Virus record (IMG/VR): IMGVR_UViG_3300025127_000165
Span: 1-30,336 of that record
DNA from: a virus
Direction: 5' to 3' (one strand)
DNA length: 30,336 nucleotides
A program made the translations under genes and the position numbers. Below the pieces are notes generated by a model. That model ran no database searches. It was not told the origin of the DNA and saw only the letters and a program-made list of their open reading frames with translations. Shown here piece by piece: positions 1-7,526 of this stretch; the first letter of the stretch is position 1, and the number at the start of each line of letters is the position of its first letter.

Positions 1-1
1 G

Positions 2-1531
2 GGTGTAAATCAGTTTGTACTAGAAACTCTTGAATACTGTTGGGAGGAAAGAATAGAGGTTGGTTCATTGATAGATAGGGAGCTTGCAGAACTGCCAACA
101 AAACCACTCGATATAGATACCAATAAGGAAGCACGAAAAGAGTGGCGGTATATGGCTTCTTTAATCCATGATATGAACGCACAGAATATGGTCAAGCGGT
201 ATCAAATACTATCCATGATTGATACAGCAAAAAGATATTGTGATGAAAAATTTTATCACGTTTATCAGTTTGATTTTACTGGTCGTATGTACCCACTAAC
301 TGCACACTTCCACCCACAAGGTAATGATATAGCAAGAGGGTTGCATAGATTTCATGAAGGTGCAGAGATAAAGACTAAGCAAGACTTGAACTGGTTAGCC
401 ATAGCAGGTGCTAATCATTGGGGAATGAATAAACATACCTATGAGGAACGACTTGAGTGGGCTTACATAGAAGGAACTGATCTAGCAGAAGAAGTTTATA
501 AAGATCCGATAGGTAATGTTGGTGTATGGGGTAGAGCTAAAGAACCTTTCCAGTTTCTTGCTTGGTGTAAAGAGTGGTCGGAGTTTCAGATTACAGGGTG
601 GGGGTATATCTCTCATCATGTTTGCTGTCTTGATGGTACGAATAATGGGTATCAACACATAGCAGGTCTTATATCTAATCAACATTTAGCTAACAAAGTT
701 AACCTACAAAATGTTAATGAACCGCAAGATTTATATAAACAAATACTTGATGTTCTCTTGATGCTACTGAAGTATGACAAGTCTGAGCAAGCTGCAATCT
801 GGTATGCACAGAAAGATAAGTTGACAAGAAAGTTTATAAAAAAACCTGTGCTAATGATTCCATATAACTCAACAACATTCGGGATAGCAAACTACATAGA
901 AAAATATTTTGTAAACGAAAATGTTTTTATCGCAAAAAATTTTAAGAATAATTTTTATTTAGCAACCATGATTGAACAAGCTGTAAAGTATGTGACCCCA
1001 GAAAGTTATGAAGTATTGAAGTACTTGCAGACTACAGCGTTATGTTTCAACAAAGAGAATAAACCTATCTCTTGGCATACACCATCAGGGTTTCTTGTTC
1101 AACAGAACTACTACAAGAATGATGTCAAAAGAGTAAAGACTAAACTAAGTAACTCAAGTGTAAGGCTTAGTCTTGCTGAACCTGATACTACTAAGGTGGA
1201 TAAACGTAGACAGGCACAGGGTTTTCCTAGTAATTATATACATAGTCTTGACGCTGCACATTGCCACATGAGTTTAGTAGAAGCAAGCAAGCATGGACTA
1301 AAAAACTTTTGTGTCATACATGATTGCTATGGCAGTCCAGCTAGTGAGCTTCAAAGATTTATTGAATGTGTAAAGCAAAGTTTCTTTAATATTTATAGTG
1401 ACAACAATCTAGATAATTTATACCACCAAACAACACAACAACTTAGCGATACAAGTAAGTTACCAGCAGCACTAGATATGGGAGACTATGATATTACAGA
1501 TGTGTTGACAGCACCATATATATTTACATGA
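2..1531 (+). CDS. T7-like single-subunit RNA polymerase (5' end outside window)
   Basis: This is the C-terminal part of a DNA-directed RNA polymerase of the T7 gp1 family, which transcribes the phage's own genes. The reading frame is open from base 2, so 509 residues are visible and roughly 330 N-terminal residues lie upstream. Counting from base 2, the palm motif A (CLDGTNNGYQH) has the catalytic Asp at residue 211. Motif B keeps Arg276, Lys280 and Tyr288 with the same spacing as T7 R627, K631 and Y639. YIHSLDAAH carries the His equivalent to T7 H784 (residue 414), and motif C (VIHDCYG) has the second catalytic Asp at 441. The TGRMYP and PQGNDIARGL blocks also match T7. The protein ends in an aromatic/hydrophobic foot (APYIFT), like the T7 FAFA end. 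All catalytic residues visible are intact. The TTG at 68 is not a credible start. Confidence 0.97.
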   Translation, partial: GVNQFVLETLEYCWEERIEVGSLIDRELAELPTKPLDIDTNKEARKEWRYMASLIHDMNAQNMVKRYQILSMIDTAKRYCDEKFYHVYQFDFTGRMYPLTAHFHPQGNDIARGLHRFHEGAEIKTKQDLNWLAIAGANHWGMNKHTYEERLEWAYIEGTDLAEEVYKDPIGNVGVWGRAKEPFQFLAWCKEWSEFQITGWGYISHHVCCLDGTNNGYQHIAGLISNQHLANKVNLQNVNEPQDLYKQILDVLLMLLKYDKSEQAAIWYAQKDKLTRKFIKKPVLMIPYNSTTFGIANYIEKYFVNENVFIAKNFKNNFYLATMIEQAVKYVTPESYEVLKYLQTTALCFNKENKPISWHTPSGFLVQQNYYKNDVKRVKTKLSNSSVRLSLAEPDTTKVDKRRQAQGFPSNYIHSLDAAHCHMSLVEASKHGLKNFCVIHDCYGSPASELQRFIECVKQSFFNIYSDNNLDNLYHQTTQQLSDTSKLPAALDMGDYDITDVLTAPYIFT

Positions 1532-1550
1532 CAAAAGATCAAGGTATAGT
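1523..1550 (+). promoter_or_regulatory. Candidate host-type (sigma70-like) promoter upstream of ssb
   Basis: TTTACA (1523-1528, overlapping the end of the RNA polymerase gene) is separated by 16 bases from TATAGT (1545-1550); each box is one base from consensus. It lies in one of the few real spacers of the early region. A small inverted repeat, CGTCT/AGACG (1558-1572), follows. This is pattern matching in an AT-rich genome, so chance is possible, and a phage polymerase promoter in this spacer cannot be excluded. Confidence 0.35.
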
Positions 1551-1605
1551 TAGGGAACGTCTTTTATAGACGCAATAAAACGGAAACCAAACCAAGGTAT
1601 CAAAC

Positions 1606-2262
1606 ATGGAAGATCTCAAGCCTGAGACTATTAAGATAGTCACACCAAATCCTACTAACTTTAGGTATTCATATCTTGTAACCCCTGACGAGTACAAGGG
1701 TATCAAAAAATATAAAGCAGAATGTCTTATCAAGAAAGGCATTATGATGAAAGATGAAATGGGTAGAGAAGTTGATGCAGTAGAACATATCTACTCACAG
1801 CTAGAAGAACTACTAGAAAGATGGAAGGTTTCATTAAAAGAACACTATCCAGATAGAAAGTTTACTCTTACCAAGAATAAGTTTGGCGAACCTGCACTTC
1901 CTTATTACTTAGAAGATGAATACTTAGTCATCAAGACAAGTAAGAAGGCAGGTGGGGTAAAACAAAATGGTGAGGTATGGACTAATCCACCTGTTACTTT
2001 CTGGGCTAACGAAGACCCATTACGTCTAATGACAGACGAAGAAAAAGAACAGTATGAAAAGATTAGTCCTATGACAGAAGGACAGATGTCTATGAAGTGT
2101 AGTGGCTATGACGCAGGTGCTAATGGTGTTGGTATTAGATGTCAGCCTTTACAAGTCATAGTAAGAAAGCACGTTGAATGGACAGGTAGCCCAGACTTTC
2201 AAGCAGAAGCACCGAGTAGTTATGAAGAAAAAAGTACTGCGTCAACAGCAGCCGACTTCTAA
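1606..2262 (+). CDS. Single-stranded DNA-binding protein, T7 gp2.5-like
   Basis: This 218-residue protein fits the T7 gp2.5 family (232 residues in T7), which coats single-stranded DNA during replication and recombination and organises the replisome. Assignment rests on position (between RNA polymerase and endonuclease I), length and overall pattern: an N-terminal PNPTNFRYSYLVTPDEY stretch, a central YLEDEYLVIKTSKKAGG strand-like region and a late block containing VGIRCQPLQVIV. In T7 the last residues are strongly acidic and end in Phe; here the tail ends in ADF but is mainly Ser, Thr and Ala with only a few acidic residues. The gene follows a 74-base spacer and overlaps the start of the next gene by 41 bases, which suggests coupled translation. 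Sequence similarity to T7 is weak by eye, so context carries much of the call. Confidence 0.82.
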   Translation: MEDLKPETIKIVTPNPTNFRYSYLVTPDEYKGIKKYKAECLIKKGIMMKDEMGREVDAVEHIYSQLEELLERWKVSLKEHYPDRKFTLTKNKFGEPALPYYLEDEYLVIKTSKKAGGVKQNGEVWTNPPVTFWANEDPLRLMTDEEKEQYEKISPMTEGQMSMKCSGYDAGANGVGIRCQPLQVIVRKHVEWTGSPDFQAEAPSSYEEKSTASTAADF

Positions 2263-2638
2263 ATACAAGAGTAAATTTGAAAGTCAATTTGCTGACAACT
2301 TAACCAAAAAGAAAATTATCTTTACCTATGAAACTCTCAGCATTGACTATGAAATCACTTGCACCTATCGCCCTGACTTTATCCTCAACAATTTTATTGT
2401 TGAAACGAAGGGCTACTTCTCGAAAGAAGATAGACGCAAGCATCTTGCAATTAAGGAGAAACGACCCGACCTAGATATAAGGTTCTGTTTTCAAAATAGC
2501 AGAACCAAACTATCAAAAGCCAAGAACTCTATCTCTTATGCCAAGTGGTGTGAGAGACATGGGTTTCAATACTGCGACAAATTTATTCCTGATGATTGGT
2601 ATGAAGAGCCAATACAAAAACAAAATAGTTTGCCCTGA
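2222..2638 (+). CDS. Endonuclease I (Holliday-junction resolvase), T7 gp3-like
   Basis: This 138-residue protein matches T7 endonuclease I (149 residues), which cuts branched DNA and degrades host DNA. From the ATG at 2222 the active-site residues fall at Glu20, Asp52 (YRPDF), Glu61 and Lys63 (VETKG), the same set and nearly the same spacing as T7 E20, D55, E65 and K67. Downstream blocks (DRRKHLAIKE, SRTKLSKA, FIPDDW) also match T7. An in-frame ATG exists at 2174, but it would add 16 residues inside ssb with no counterpart in T7, so 2222 is preferred. The gene overlaps ssb at its start and primase-helicase at its end (38 bases), forming a nested overlapping cassette. Confidence 0.95.
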   Translation: MKKKVLRQQQPTSKYKSKFESQFADNLTKKKIIFTYETLSIDYEITCTYRPDFILNNFIVETKGYFSKEDRRKHLAIKEKRPDLDIRFCFQNSRTKLSKAKNSISYAKWCERHGFQYCDKFIPDDWYEEPIQKQNSLP

Positions 2639-4205
2639 GTGCGGTAAAAAAAACTGTGCAGTCTTTGATGATGGACACCACCATTGCTTCACTATGGACT
2701 GTGGCTACACCTACTACCCAAACAAAAAAGAAAAACCAGTGACCAGTAAGATTATTCCTATTTACAAACCAAACCCACAGTTACTTAAGGTAACACCGAT
2801 TGCTTTACCTAAACGTGGAATCACAAAGGAGACTTCAGAACTATTTGGTTATGGTATGTCAGAGTACAGAAGGCAGCCAGTACAAGTAGCTACATATAAA
2901 GATCAGAAAGGTAATGATGTTGCACAGCACATACGCTTTCAAGATAAAAAGTTTATATGGATAGGAGATATGTCAAAGGTACAACTGTGGGGTCAGCATC
3001 TATGGAGACAGCATGGAGGTAATGGTTCTGTCTTTTTAACTGTATGTGAAGGTGAGATAGATTGCATGAGTGCTAGTCAGATACAGGGTAATAAGTTTCC
3101 CTGTGTATCCATACCATCAGGAGTACAGTCAGCAGCTAAGTATCTAGCAGCAAACTATAAATGGCTTGATAGTTTTTGTCGTATAGTTATTTGCTTTGAC
3201 AATGATGAAGCAGGTAACAAAGCAGCAGAAAAATGTATGGAGGTACTGCCAAGAGGTAAGGCAGCTATAGCAAGACTAGATCGTAATGATATAAACGATC
3301 ATCTTGTATTAGGAGAAGGTGATCTTATTAAAGACAGACTATGGAAAGCTAGACCAGTAAGACCTGACTCTCTAATTAATGCAGCAGACGCTTGGGATTT
3401 ATTTACCAAAGAAACAAGTAAACCTGTATCAGACTTTCCATTTCCAAAGCTTAATGAATACACAAGAGGTTTGTTTCCTAGTCAGATATTTACAGTAGCT
3501 AGTGCTAGTGGTGCAGGTAAGTCAACGATATGTAGAGAACTATGTCACCACTTTTTAAAAAGAAACCTCAAGGTTGGTTACATAGGGTTAGAAGAATCAG
3601 TACAAAGAACTCTTCAAGGTCTAGTAGGCATTGACTTGAATATTCCTTTGCATTTAAATGAAGATGTCATAACTAAAGATGATCTGCGGATTGCGTTTGA
3701 TAACCTCACCTCAACACGCAATCTTTTTTTATACAACCACTTTGGTAGTCTTGAGCCTGATGTATTACTAGAACAGATAAGATACTTAGCAACTGTTGAT
3801 GGAGTAAAGGTAGTCATACTAGATCACATAAGCATAGTCTTGTCTGGTCTTGAACTAGATAATGAACGCAAAGCAATAGATATAATAATGACCAAGCTTA
3901 GAAGCTTGAGTGAAGCAACTGGCATAGCTATTGTATTGGTCAGTCATCTACGCAGACCACAAGGACAATCACATGAGTCGGGCAGAGAGGTAGATACATC
4001 TGACTTAAGAGGTAGTCATAGTCTTCTTCAACTATCAGATGTTGTACTATCTGCATCAAGAAACCAGACAGGAGATGCTAGTGAGAGACAGCGATTACAG
4101 CTAAAGGTACTTAAGTCTAGGCATACTGGCATGACAGGAGAAGTAGATAAATTATTGTACGACCAGAAGACAGGTCGGCTTGTTGTGTATGAGGATTTTA
4201 TTTAA
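2601..4205 (+). CDS. Bifunctional primase-helicase, T7 gp4-like, without acidic C-terminal tail
   Basis: This 534-residue protein would make RNA primers and unwind DNA at the fork. From the ATG at 2601 there is an N-terminal zinc motif with Cys11, Cys14, Cys29 and Cys34. The TOPRIM primase core follows, with EGEID (Glu150) and FDNDEAG (Asp200, Asp202). The RecA-like helicase domain has Walker A ASGAGKST (Lys307) and Walker B VVILDH (Asp408), followed by ERKAIDIIMTKL, SHLRRP, TSDLRGSHSLLQLSD and a final arginine-rich part, all close to T7. Longer in-frame starts from 2538 lie inside endonuclease I and precede the zinc motif by too much. The protein ends in VVYEDFI, just where T7 gp4 continues into an acidic tail ending in Phe that contacts DNA polymerase. 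The exonuclease gene starts two bases later, with no polymerase gene between. Confidence 0.97.
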   Translation: MKSQYKNKIVCPECGKKNCAVFDDGHHHCFTMDCGYTYYPNKKEKPVTSKIIPIYKPNPQLLKVTPIALPKRGITKETSELFGYGMSEYRRQPVQVATYKDQKGNDVAQHIRFQDKKFIWIGDMSKVQLWGQHLWRQHGGNGSVFLTVCEGEIDCMSASQIQGNKFPCVSIPSGVQSAAKYLAANYKWLDSFCRIVICFDNDEAGNKAAEKCMEVLPRGKAAIARLDRNDINDHLVLGEGDLIKDRLWKARPVRPDSLINAADAWDLFTKETSKPVSDFPFPKLNEYTRGLFPSQIFTVASASGAGKSTICRELCHHFLKRNLKVGYIGLEESVQRTLQGLVGIDLNIPLHLNEDVITKDDLRIAFDNLTSTRNLFLYNHFGSLEPDVLLEQIRYLATVDGVKVVILDHISIVLSGLELDNERKAIDIIMTKLRSLSEATGIAIVLVSHLRRPQGQSHESGREVDTSDLRGSHSLLQLSDVVLSASRNQTGDASERQRLQLKVLKSRHTGMTGEVDKLLYDQKTGRLVVYEDFI

Positions 4206-4207
4206 CT

Positions 4208-4942
4208 ATGACTTTACTTATTGATGCTGATTGGTTGATCTACAATTCTTGCTGTGCCTGTGAGCAAGACACAAGATGGAATGATTGGGAGCATACTCTT
4301 CACTCTGATGAAAGAGACATACTTAATTTGATAGAGAACAGATTAGATGTTTATAGAACTATTGCTGACAGCAAGCATGACATAGTTATGTGCTTTACTT
4401 CCTACCCTACATTTAGACATGAGATATTTCCTGAGTACAAGATCAACAGGATAGGTAAACGTAAACCACTAGCACTCAAGAGTGTTATCAAAGAAGTAAA
4501 AGAAAGATATGAAACTGTTGCCTATGAAAACCTAGAAGGAGATGACGTACTTGGATTGCTTGCTACAAATGGCAGATACAAAGACCCAATAATAGTTTCA
4601 GTAGATAAAGATATGAGAACACTACCATGCAAACTTATAGCTGATGATTCGATAGAACATATAACAAACAAGAAAGCAGACAGGCATTGGTTTGAGATGT
4701 CGTTAGCTGGTGATGCTGGTGACGGAATATTAGGTATCAAAGGTATGGGTATGGTTACAGCTTCAAAGACTTTAGCTAGTACACCTGATACCAAAGAAGC
4801 ACTATGGTCTAAGGTACAGGAGACATACACTAAGAAAGGTTACACGATTGCTGATGCCATCTTGAACGCAAGGCTTACAAGAATACTGCGAGAAGGAGAT
4901 TATGATTACAATACAGGTGAAGTAAAGCTTTGGAATCCATAA
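4208..4942 (+). CDS. 5'-3' exonuclease, T7 gp6-like
   Basis: This 244-residue protein belongs to the T7 gp6/FEN-type 5' nucleases, which remove RNA primers, generate single strands for recombination and degrade host DNA. Metal-binding acidic clusters are visible: LIDADW (Asp6, Asp8), LEGDDVLG (Asp112, Asp113), SVDKDM (Asp133, Asp135) and GDAGDG (Asp169, Asp172), the last next to the helix-hairpin-helix-like GIKGMG. The C-terminal ARLTRILREGDYDY...LWNP mirrors the end of T7 gp6. It is shorter than T7 gp6 (300 residues), mainly between the acidic clusters. The start follows the helicase stop by two bases (TAACTATG), suggesting translational coupling. It is the last gene of the DNA-metabolism block and is followed by hairpins. 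Confidence 0.94.
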   Translation: MTLLIDADWLIYNSCCACEQDTRWNDWEHTLHSDERDILNLIENRLDVYRTIADSKHDIVMCFTSYPTFRHEIFPEYKINRIGKRKPLALKSVIKEVKERYETVAYENLEGDDVLGLLATNGRYKDPIIVSVDKDMRTLPCKLIADDSIEHITNKKADRHWFEMSLAGDAGDGILGIKGMGMVTASKTLASTPDTKEALWSKVQETYTKKGYTIADAILNARLTRILREGDYDYNTGEVKLWNP

Positions 4943-4981
4943 AGAAAACCCCAAGAGGAACCACACCCTTGAGGTTTTCTT
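4942..4981 (+). terminator. Long hairpin after exonuclease, likely terminator or RNA-processing site
   Basis: AAGAAAACCCCAAG (from 4942) pairs with CTTGAGGTTTTCTT (to 4981), giving a 14-base-pair stem with one mismatch and a loop of about 12 bases. It starts on the last base of the exonuclease stop codon. The T-rich part is in the stem and not after it, so this is not a textbook intrinsic terminator. It marks the end of the DNA-metabolism block. Confidence 0.6.
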
Positions 4982-4989
4982 AGCGTTTC

Positions 4990-5011
4990 AACAAGGTAAC
5001 CACTCCTTGTT
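4990..5011 (+). terminator. Second hairpin at early/structural boundary
   Basis: AACAAGG (4990-4996) and CCTTGTT (5005-5011) form a perfect 7-base-pair stem with an 8-base loop, nine bases after the longer hairpin. It is followed by ACTTTC and not a T-run. The two hairpins in tandem may act together to stop or slow transcription, or to protect an mRNA end. Confidence 0.45.
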
Positions 5012-5032
5012 ACTTTCACATTAACATATAAT
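5007..5032 (+). promoter_or_regulatory. Candidate promoter for the structural block
   Basis: A perfect TATAAT (5027-5032) lies 23 bases upstream of the first structural-block gene. The best -35-like match, TTGTTA (5007-5012), sits at a short 14-base spacing and overlaps the arm of the second hairpin. Position right after putative terminators makes a promoter sensible, but the -35 is poor. The bases just downstream (AGAG/CTCT around 5035-5046) can form a short stem. Confidence 0.35.
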
Positions 5033-5055
5033 ATAGAGATAGCTCTTAAATTTTT

Positions 5056-5250
5056 GTGTCTTTACCAGTAATTACTGACGAACTTATACAAGCTTTAGAT
5101 GCTGTGTTTCCTGACAGATGTCCAGACCTATCGCTATCAGATCGAGAAGTGTGGTATCGTGCAGGGCAGAGGTCTGTTGTTGACTATGTTATCGAACAGC
5201 AACTAAGACAAAAAGAAACTATGTTAACTAACAGAGTATTGGAGAACTAG
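5056..5250 (+). CDS. Small conserved phage protein upstream of portal
   Basis: This 64-residue protein has unknown function. The GTG start at 5056 is chosen because the N-terminus SLPVITDELIQAL resembles short proteins that I recognise ahead of the portal gene in marine podoviruses, where a similar start is followed by an AFP(E/D)RCP-like stretch; here it is AVFPDRCPDLSLSDREVW. No good Shine-Dalgarno sequence precedes the start. It is mostly helical by composition, with no signal peptide or membrane segment, and ends in a charged helix (YVIEQQLRQKE). It opens the structural block and is followed two bases after its TAG by the next gene. A head-assembly or portal-related role is only suggested by position. 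Confidence 0.75.
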   Translation: MSLPVITDELIQALDAVFPDRCPDLSLSDREVWYRAGQRSVVDYVIEQQLRQKETMLTNRVLEN

Positions 5251-5252
5251 TC

Positions 5253-5612
5253 ATGTGTCTTGGAGGAAGAAGGCAGCCACCTCAAATTGCAACACAAGAA
5301 TCAGAATCAGAGTTTCAAAACAGACCTGTTACTGTAACTGGTAAACAGACAGGAGTTGATAACCCTAAAGATACAGCTAAAGCAACAGAGACTTTAAAGA
5401 TAAAGAGACAGAAAGAAGAAGGAACTTATGTAGACCCTAACCTTACAACAGCAGACATACTTACAAGAAGACGTTCTGGAAATAATAGATTTAAAAATAA
5501 CCTTCGCAATAGAAGAAAATCAGGAACAACTAAAGCACAAAAAATGGCACGTGCTAGATTAGGTAAGAAATTTAGTTCTAGTCCTACAGGTCGTAGAACA
5601 GGAGTTGCTTAA
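5253..5612 (+). CDS. Basic Met-Cys-Gly-start protein ahead of portal
   Basis: This 119-residue protein of unknown function starts MCLGGRRQPP, has a low-complexity polar N-terminal half and a strongly basic C-terminal part (RRRSGNNRFKNNLRNRRKSG, then KMARARLGKKF) ending in GRRTGVA. Such disordered, basic proteins with a Met-Cys-Gly start are common next to the portal gene in marine phages. The following gene has a similar start (MCVGRRR) and may be a diverged paralogue. The start follows the preceding TAG by two bases, with GGAG about nine bases upstream. A virion or DNA-contact role is possible from its charge but unproven. Confidence 0.75.
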   Translation: MCLGGRRQPPQIATQESESEFQNRPVTVTGKQTGVDNPKDTAKATETLKIKRQKEEGTYVDPNLTTADILTRRRSGNNRFKNNLRNRRKSGTTKAQKMARARLGKKFSSSPTGRRTGVA

Positions 5613-5614
5613 TT

Positions 5615-5914
5615 ATGTGTGTAGGAAGAAGAAGAACCCCTAAAGTTACAAGTCCAAGTACAACTAGAAGTACAACTAAAAGTACAAGCACCCCACTAAG
5701 AGACTCGGCTATAGAAAAAACTGCAACTAAAGTAGTACTAAGTGATGATAGGACTATGGGAACTCCTAAAGAGAAAAAAAGAAAACAATCATTTGATAAA
5801 GTAACAGGCGGAAAACAGGCTAGAGCCATAGCTCCAAAACGATTAGGTACTAGATCTTTGCAAATACCTTTGCTTATAGATAGTAATGCTTTCGGAAACT
5901 TAAATTATTCATAA
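5615..5914 (+). CDS. Basic Met-Cys-start protein immediately upstream of portal
   Basis: This 99-residue protein of unknown function begins MCVGRRRTPK, continues with a Ser/Thr-rich low-complexity stretch and a basic middle (KEKKRKQSFDKVTGGKQARA), and ends in GTRSLQIPLLIDSNAFGNLN, a hydrophobic short tail of a type I associate with small cyanophage structural proteins. It resembles its upstream neighbour at the N-terminus and may be a paralogue. It starts two bases after that gene's stop (TAATTATG) and ends one base before the portal start, so it is probably translated together with the portal. A head-to-tail or portal-associated role is a guess from position. Confidence 0.75.
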   Translation: MCVGRRRTPKVTSPSTTRSTTKSTSTPLRDSAIEKTATKVVLSDDRTMGTPKEKKRKQSFDKVTGGKQARAIAPKRLGTRSLQIPLLIDSNAFGNLNYS

Positions 5915-5915
5915 G

Positions 5916-7526
5916 ATGGAATATTTGGCACAAGGAACGACAGCAGCAGGTAGATATGAAGCACTTGTTAGTAGTAGGTCTGTCTATGATAGAGAAGCAA
6001 AAGAATCTTCTAAGCTAACCATACCTAGTCTGATACCAGAACAGACATCAGGTACTAGAGCTAAGATCAAGACACCTTTTCAAGCAACAGGTAGTCGTGG
6101 TGTTAATTCTTTATCAAATAAATTATTAATGACTTTGCTTCCACCAAGCACAGCATTTTTTAAATTAGAAATAGATGATCTTGAAATAAGAAAGCAAGGA
6201 CAAGAAGCACTACAAAGTGAAATAGATAAAGGATTACAAACAATAGAAAATGCTTTGATGAATCAGATAGAAATATCTAACGATAGAGTTGCTATGTTTG
6301 AAGCACTCAAGCATCTTGTAGTATCAGGTAATGTCTTGTTATATCTGACAGATAAAGGATTAAAAGTATATCCACTATCTAAGTTTGTTTGTAAGCGTGA
6401 TGAAGTTGGTAATGTTTTAGAAATATTGATTAAAGAAACAGTACACCCACAAGCTTTACCTCTTGAGTTCTTAGAACAGATCAAGAAGAAAGAGAACTAT
6501 GACGCAGACATGATGAAGGGTGACTTGGATATATATACATCTATTAAAAGAGTTAATGATGACTTTTTTTGGTTTCAAGAATGTAAAGGAGAAAAGATAC
6601 CAAATACAGATGGCAGATCAAAAGTAGATGTCACTCCCTTTATTCCTCTCAGGTTTATTCGGATAGATGGAGAAGATTACGGAAGAGGATATGTTGAAGA
6701 GTATCGTGGTGATTTGATTAGTCTTGAGTCTTTGATGCAAGCAATCATAGAAGGTGCTGCTGCCAGTGCTAAAACAGTATTCTTGGTAAACCCAAATGGT
6801 ATTACAAGAGCAGCTACTTTAGCTAAAGCACCTAATGGAGCCATACGAGAAGGTAGTGCTGGTGATATTTCTGTGATGCAAGTAGGTAAAGCAGCCGACT
6901 TCTCTGTTGCAGAAAGAGTTATACAAAGAATTGAGATGAGACTTGAAGCTGCTTTCTTGATGATTAGGTCAGTACAACGTGATGCAGAAAGAGTGACAGC
7001 AGCCGAAGTAAACCTTATGGCACAAGAATTAGAGAATAGTCTTGGTGGTATATATAGTATCTTGACTCAAGAGTTTCAATTACCATATTTAAAAAGACGT
7101 ATGCACCTTTTGGTAAGACAGGGCAAGGTTCCTAAACTGCCTGATGAACTGGTCAAACCTAAGATAGTAACAGGACTGCAAGGACTTGGTAGGGGTAATG
7201 ATAGAAACAAACTAATTGAGTTTATTGGAACTGTAGCTCAAGCATTAGGACCAGATGTGATGAGACAGTACGTAAATGTAGATGAAGCAGTAAAAAGACT
7301 AGCTACCAGTATCGGTATAGATACTGCTAATCTAGTAAAAACACAAGAACAAATCCAAGCTGAAGCTGAAGCTGCTGCACAACAACAGCTTATTCAAAGT
7401 CTTGGACCTGCTGCTCTAGGTTCTAAACTACTTGATCCTAAAGCAAATGCTGATGCTGGTTTAGCTGATGCAAAAACACAACAACTACAACAAGGAGGAA
7501 CCCCTGATGCCAACCAAGAAGTCTAG
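5916..7526 (+). CDS. Portal (head-tail connector) protein, T7 gp8-like
   Basis: This 536-residue protein, the same length as T7 gp8, forms the ring at the capsid vertex through which DNA is packed and ejected. The start MEYLAQGTTAAGRYEALVSS, the following SVYDREAKESSKLTIPSLIP block and GSRGVNSLSNKLLMTLLPP are typical of T7-like portals. The middle contains the RYVEEYRGDL-like stretch (GRGYVEEYRGDLISLESL) and the late part VTAAEVNLMAQELENSLGG, also hallmark portal sequence. The C-terminus is Gln/Ala-rich. It starts one base after the preceding stop and overlaps the next small gene by 20 bases. Confidence 0.96.
   Translation: MEYLAQGTTAAGRYEALVSSRSVYDREAKESSKLTIPSLIPEQTSGTRAKIKTPFQATGSRGVNSLSNKLLMTLLPPSTAFFKLEIDDLEIRKQGQEALQSEIDKGLQTIENALMNQIEISNDRVAMFEALKHLVVSGNVLLYLTDKGLKVYPLSKFVCKRDEVGNVLEILIKETVHPQALPLEFLEQIKKKENYDADMMKGDLDIYTSIKRVNDDFFWFQECKGEKIPNTDGRSKVDVTPFIPLRFIRIDGEDYGRGYVEEYRGDLISLESLMQAIIEGAAASAKTVFLVNPNGITRAATLAKAPNGAIREGSAGDISVMQVGKAADFSVAERVIQRIEMRLEAAFLMIRSVQRDAERVTAAEVNLMAQELENSLGGIYSILTQEFQLPYLKRRMHLLVRQGKVPKLPDELVKPKIVTGLQGLGRGNDRNKLIEFIGTVAQALGPDVMRQYVNVDEAVKRLATSIGIDTANLVKTQEQIQAEAEAAAQQQLIQSLGPAALGSKLLDPKANADAGLADAKTQQLQQGGTPDANQEV
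7492..7498 (+). promoter_or_regulatory. Strong Shine-Dalgarno site inside portal 3' end
   Basis: AAGGAGG is a perfect anti-16S match eight bases ahead of the ATG at 7507. It decides the start of the 51-residue gene, which otherwise could be read from an ATG at 7468 inside the portal gene. Such strong sites are rare in this window. Confidence 0.8.

Noticed and set aside
68-100. RNA polymerase start at the TTG at 68
   Set aside because: The same frame is open to the window edge and the sequence upstream continues the polymerase, so the gene is cut by the window.
4942-5055. Phage attachment site or integration module near the boundary
   Set aside because: The repeats are explained by hairpins; there is no integrase, excisionase or tRNA fragment in the window.
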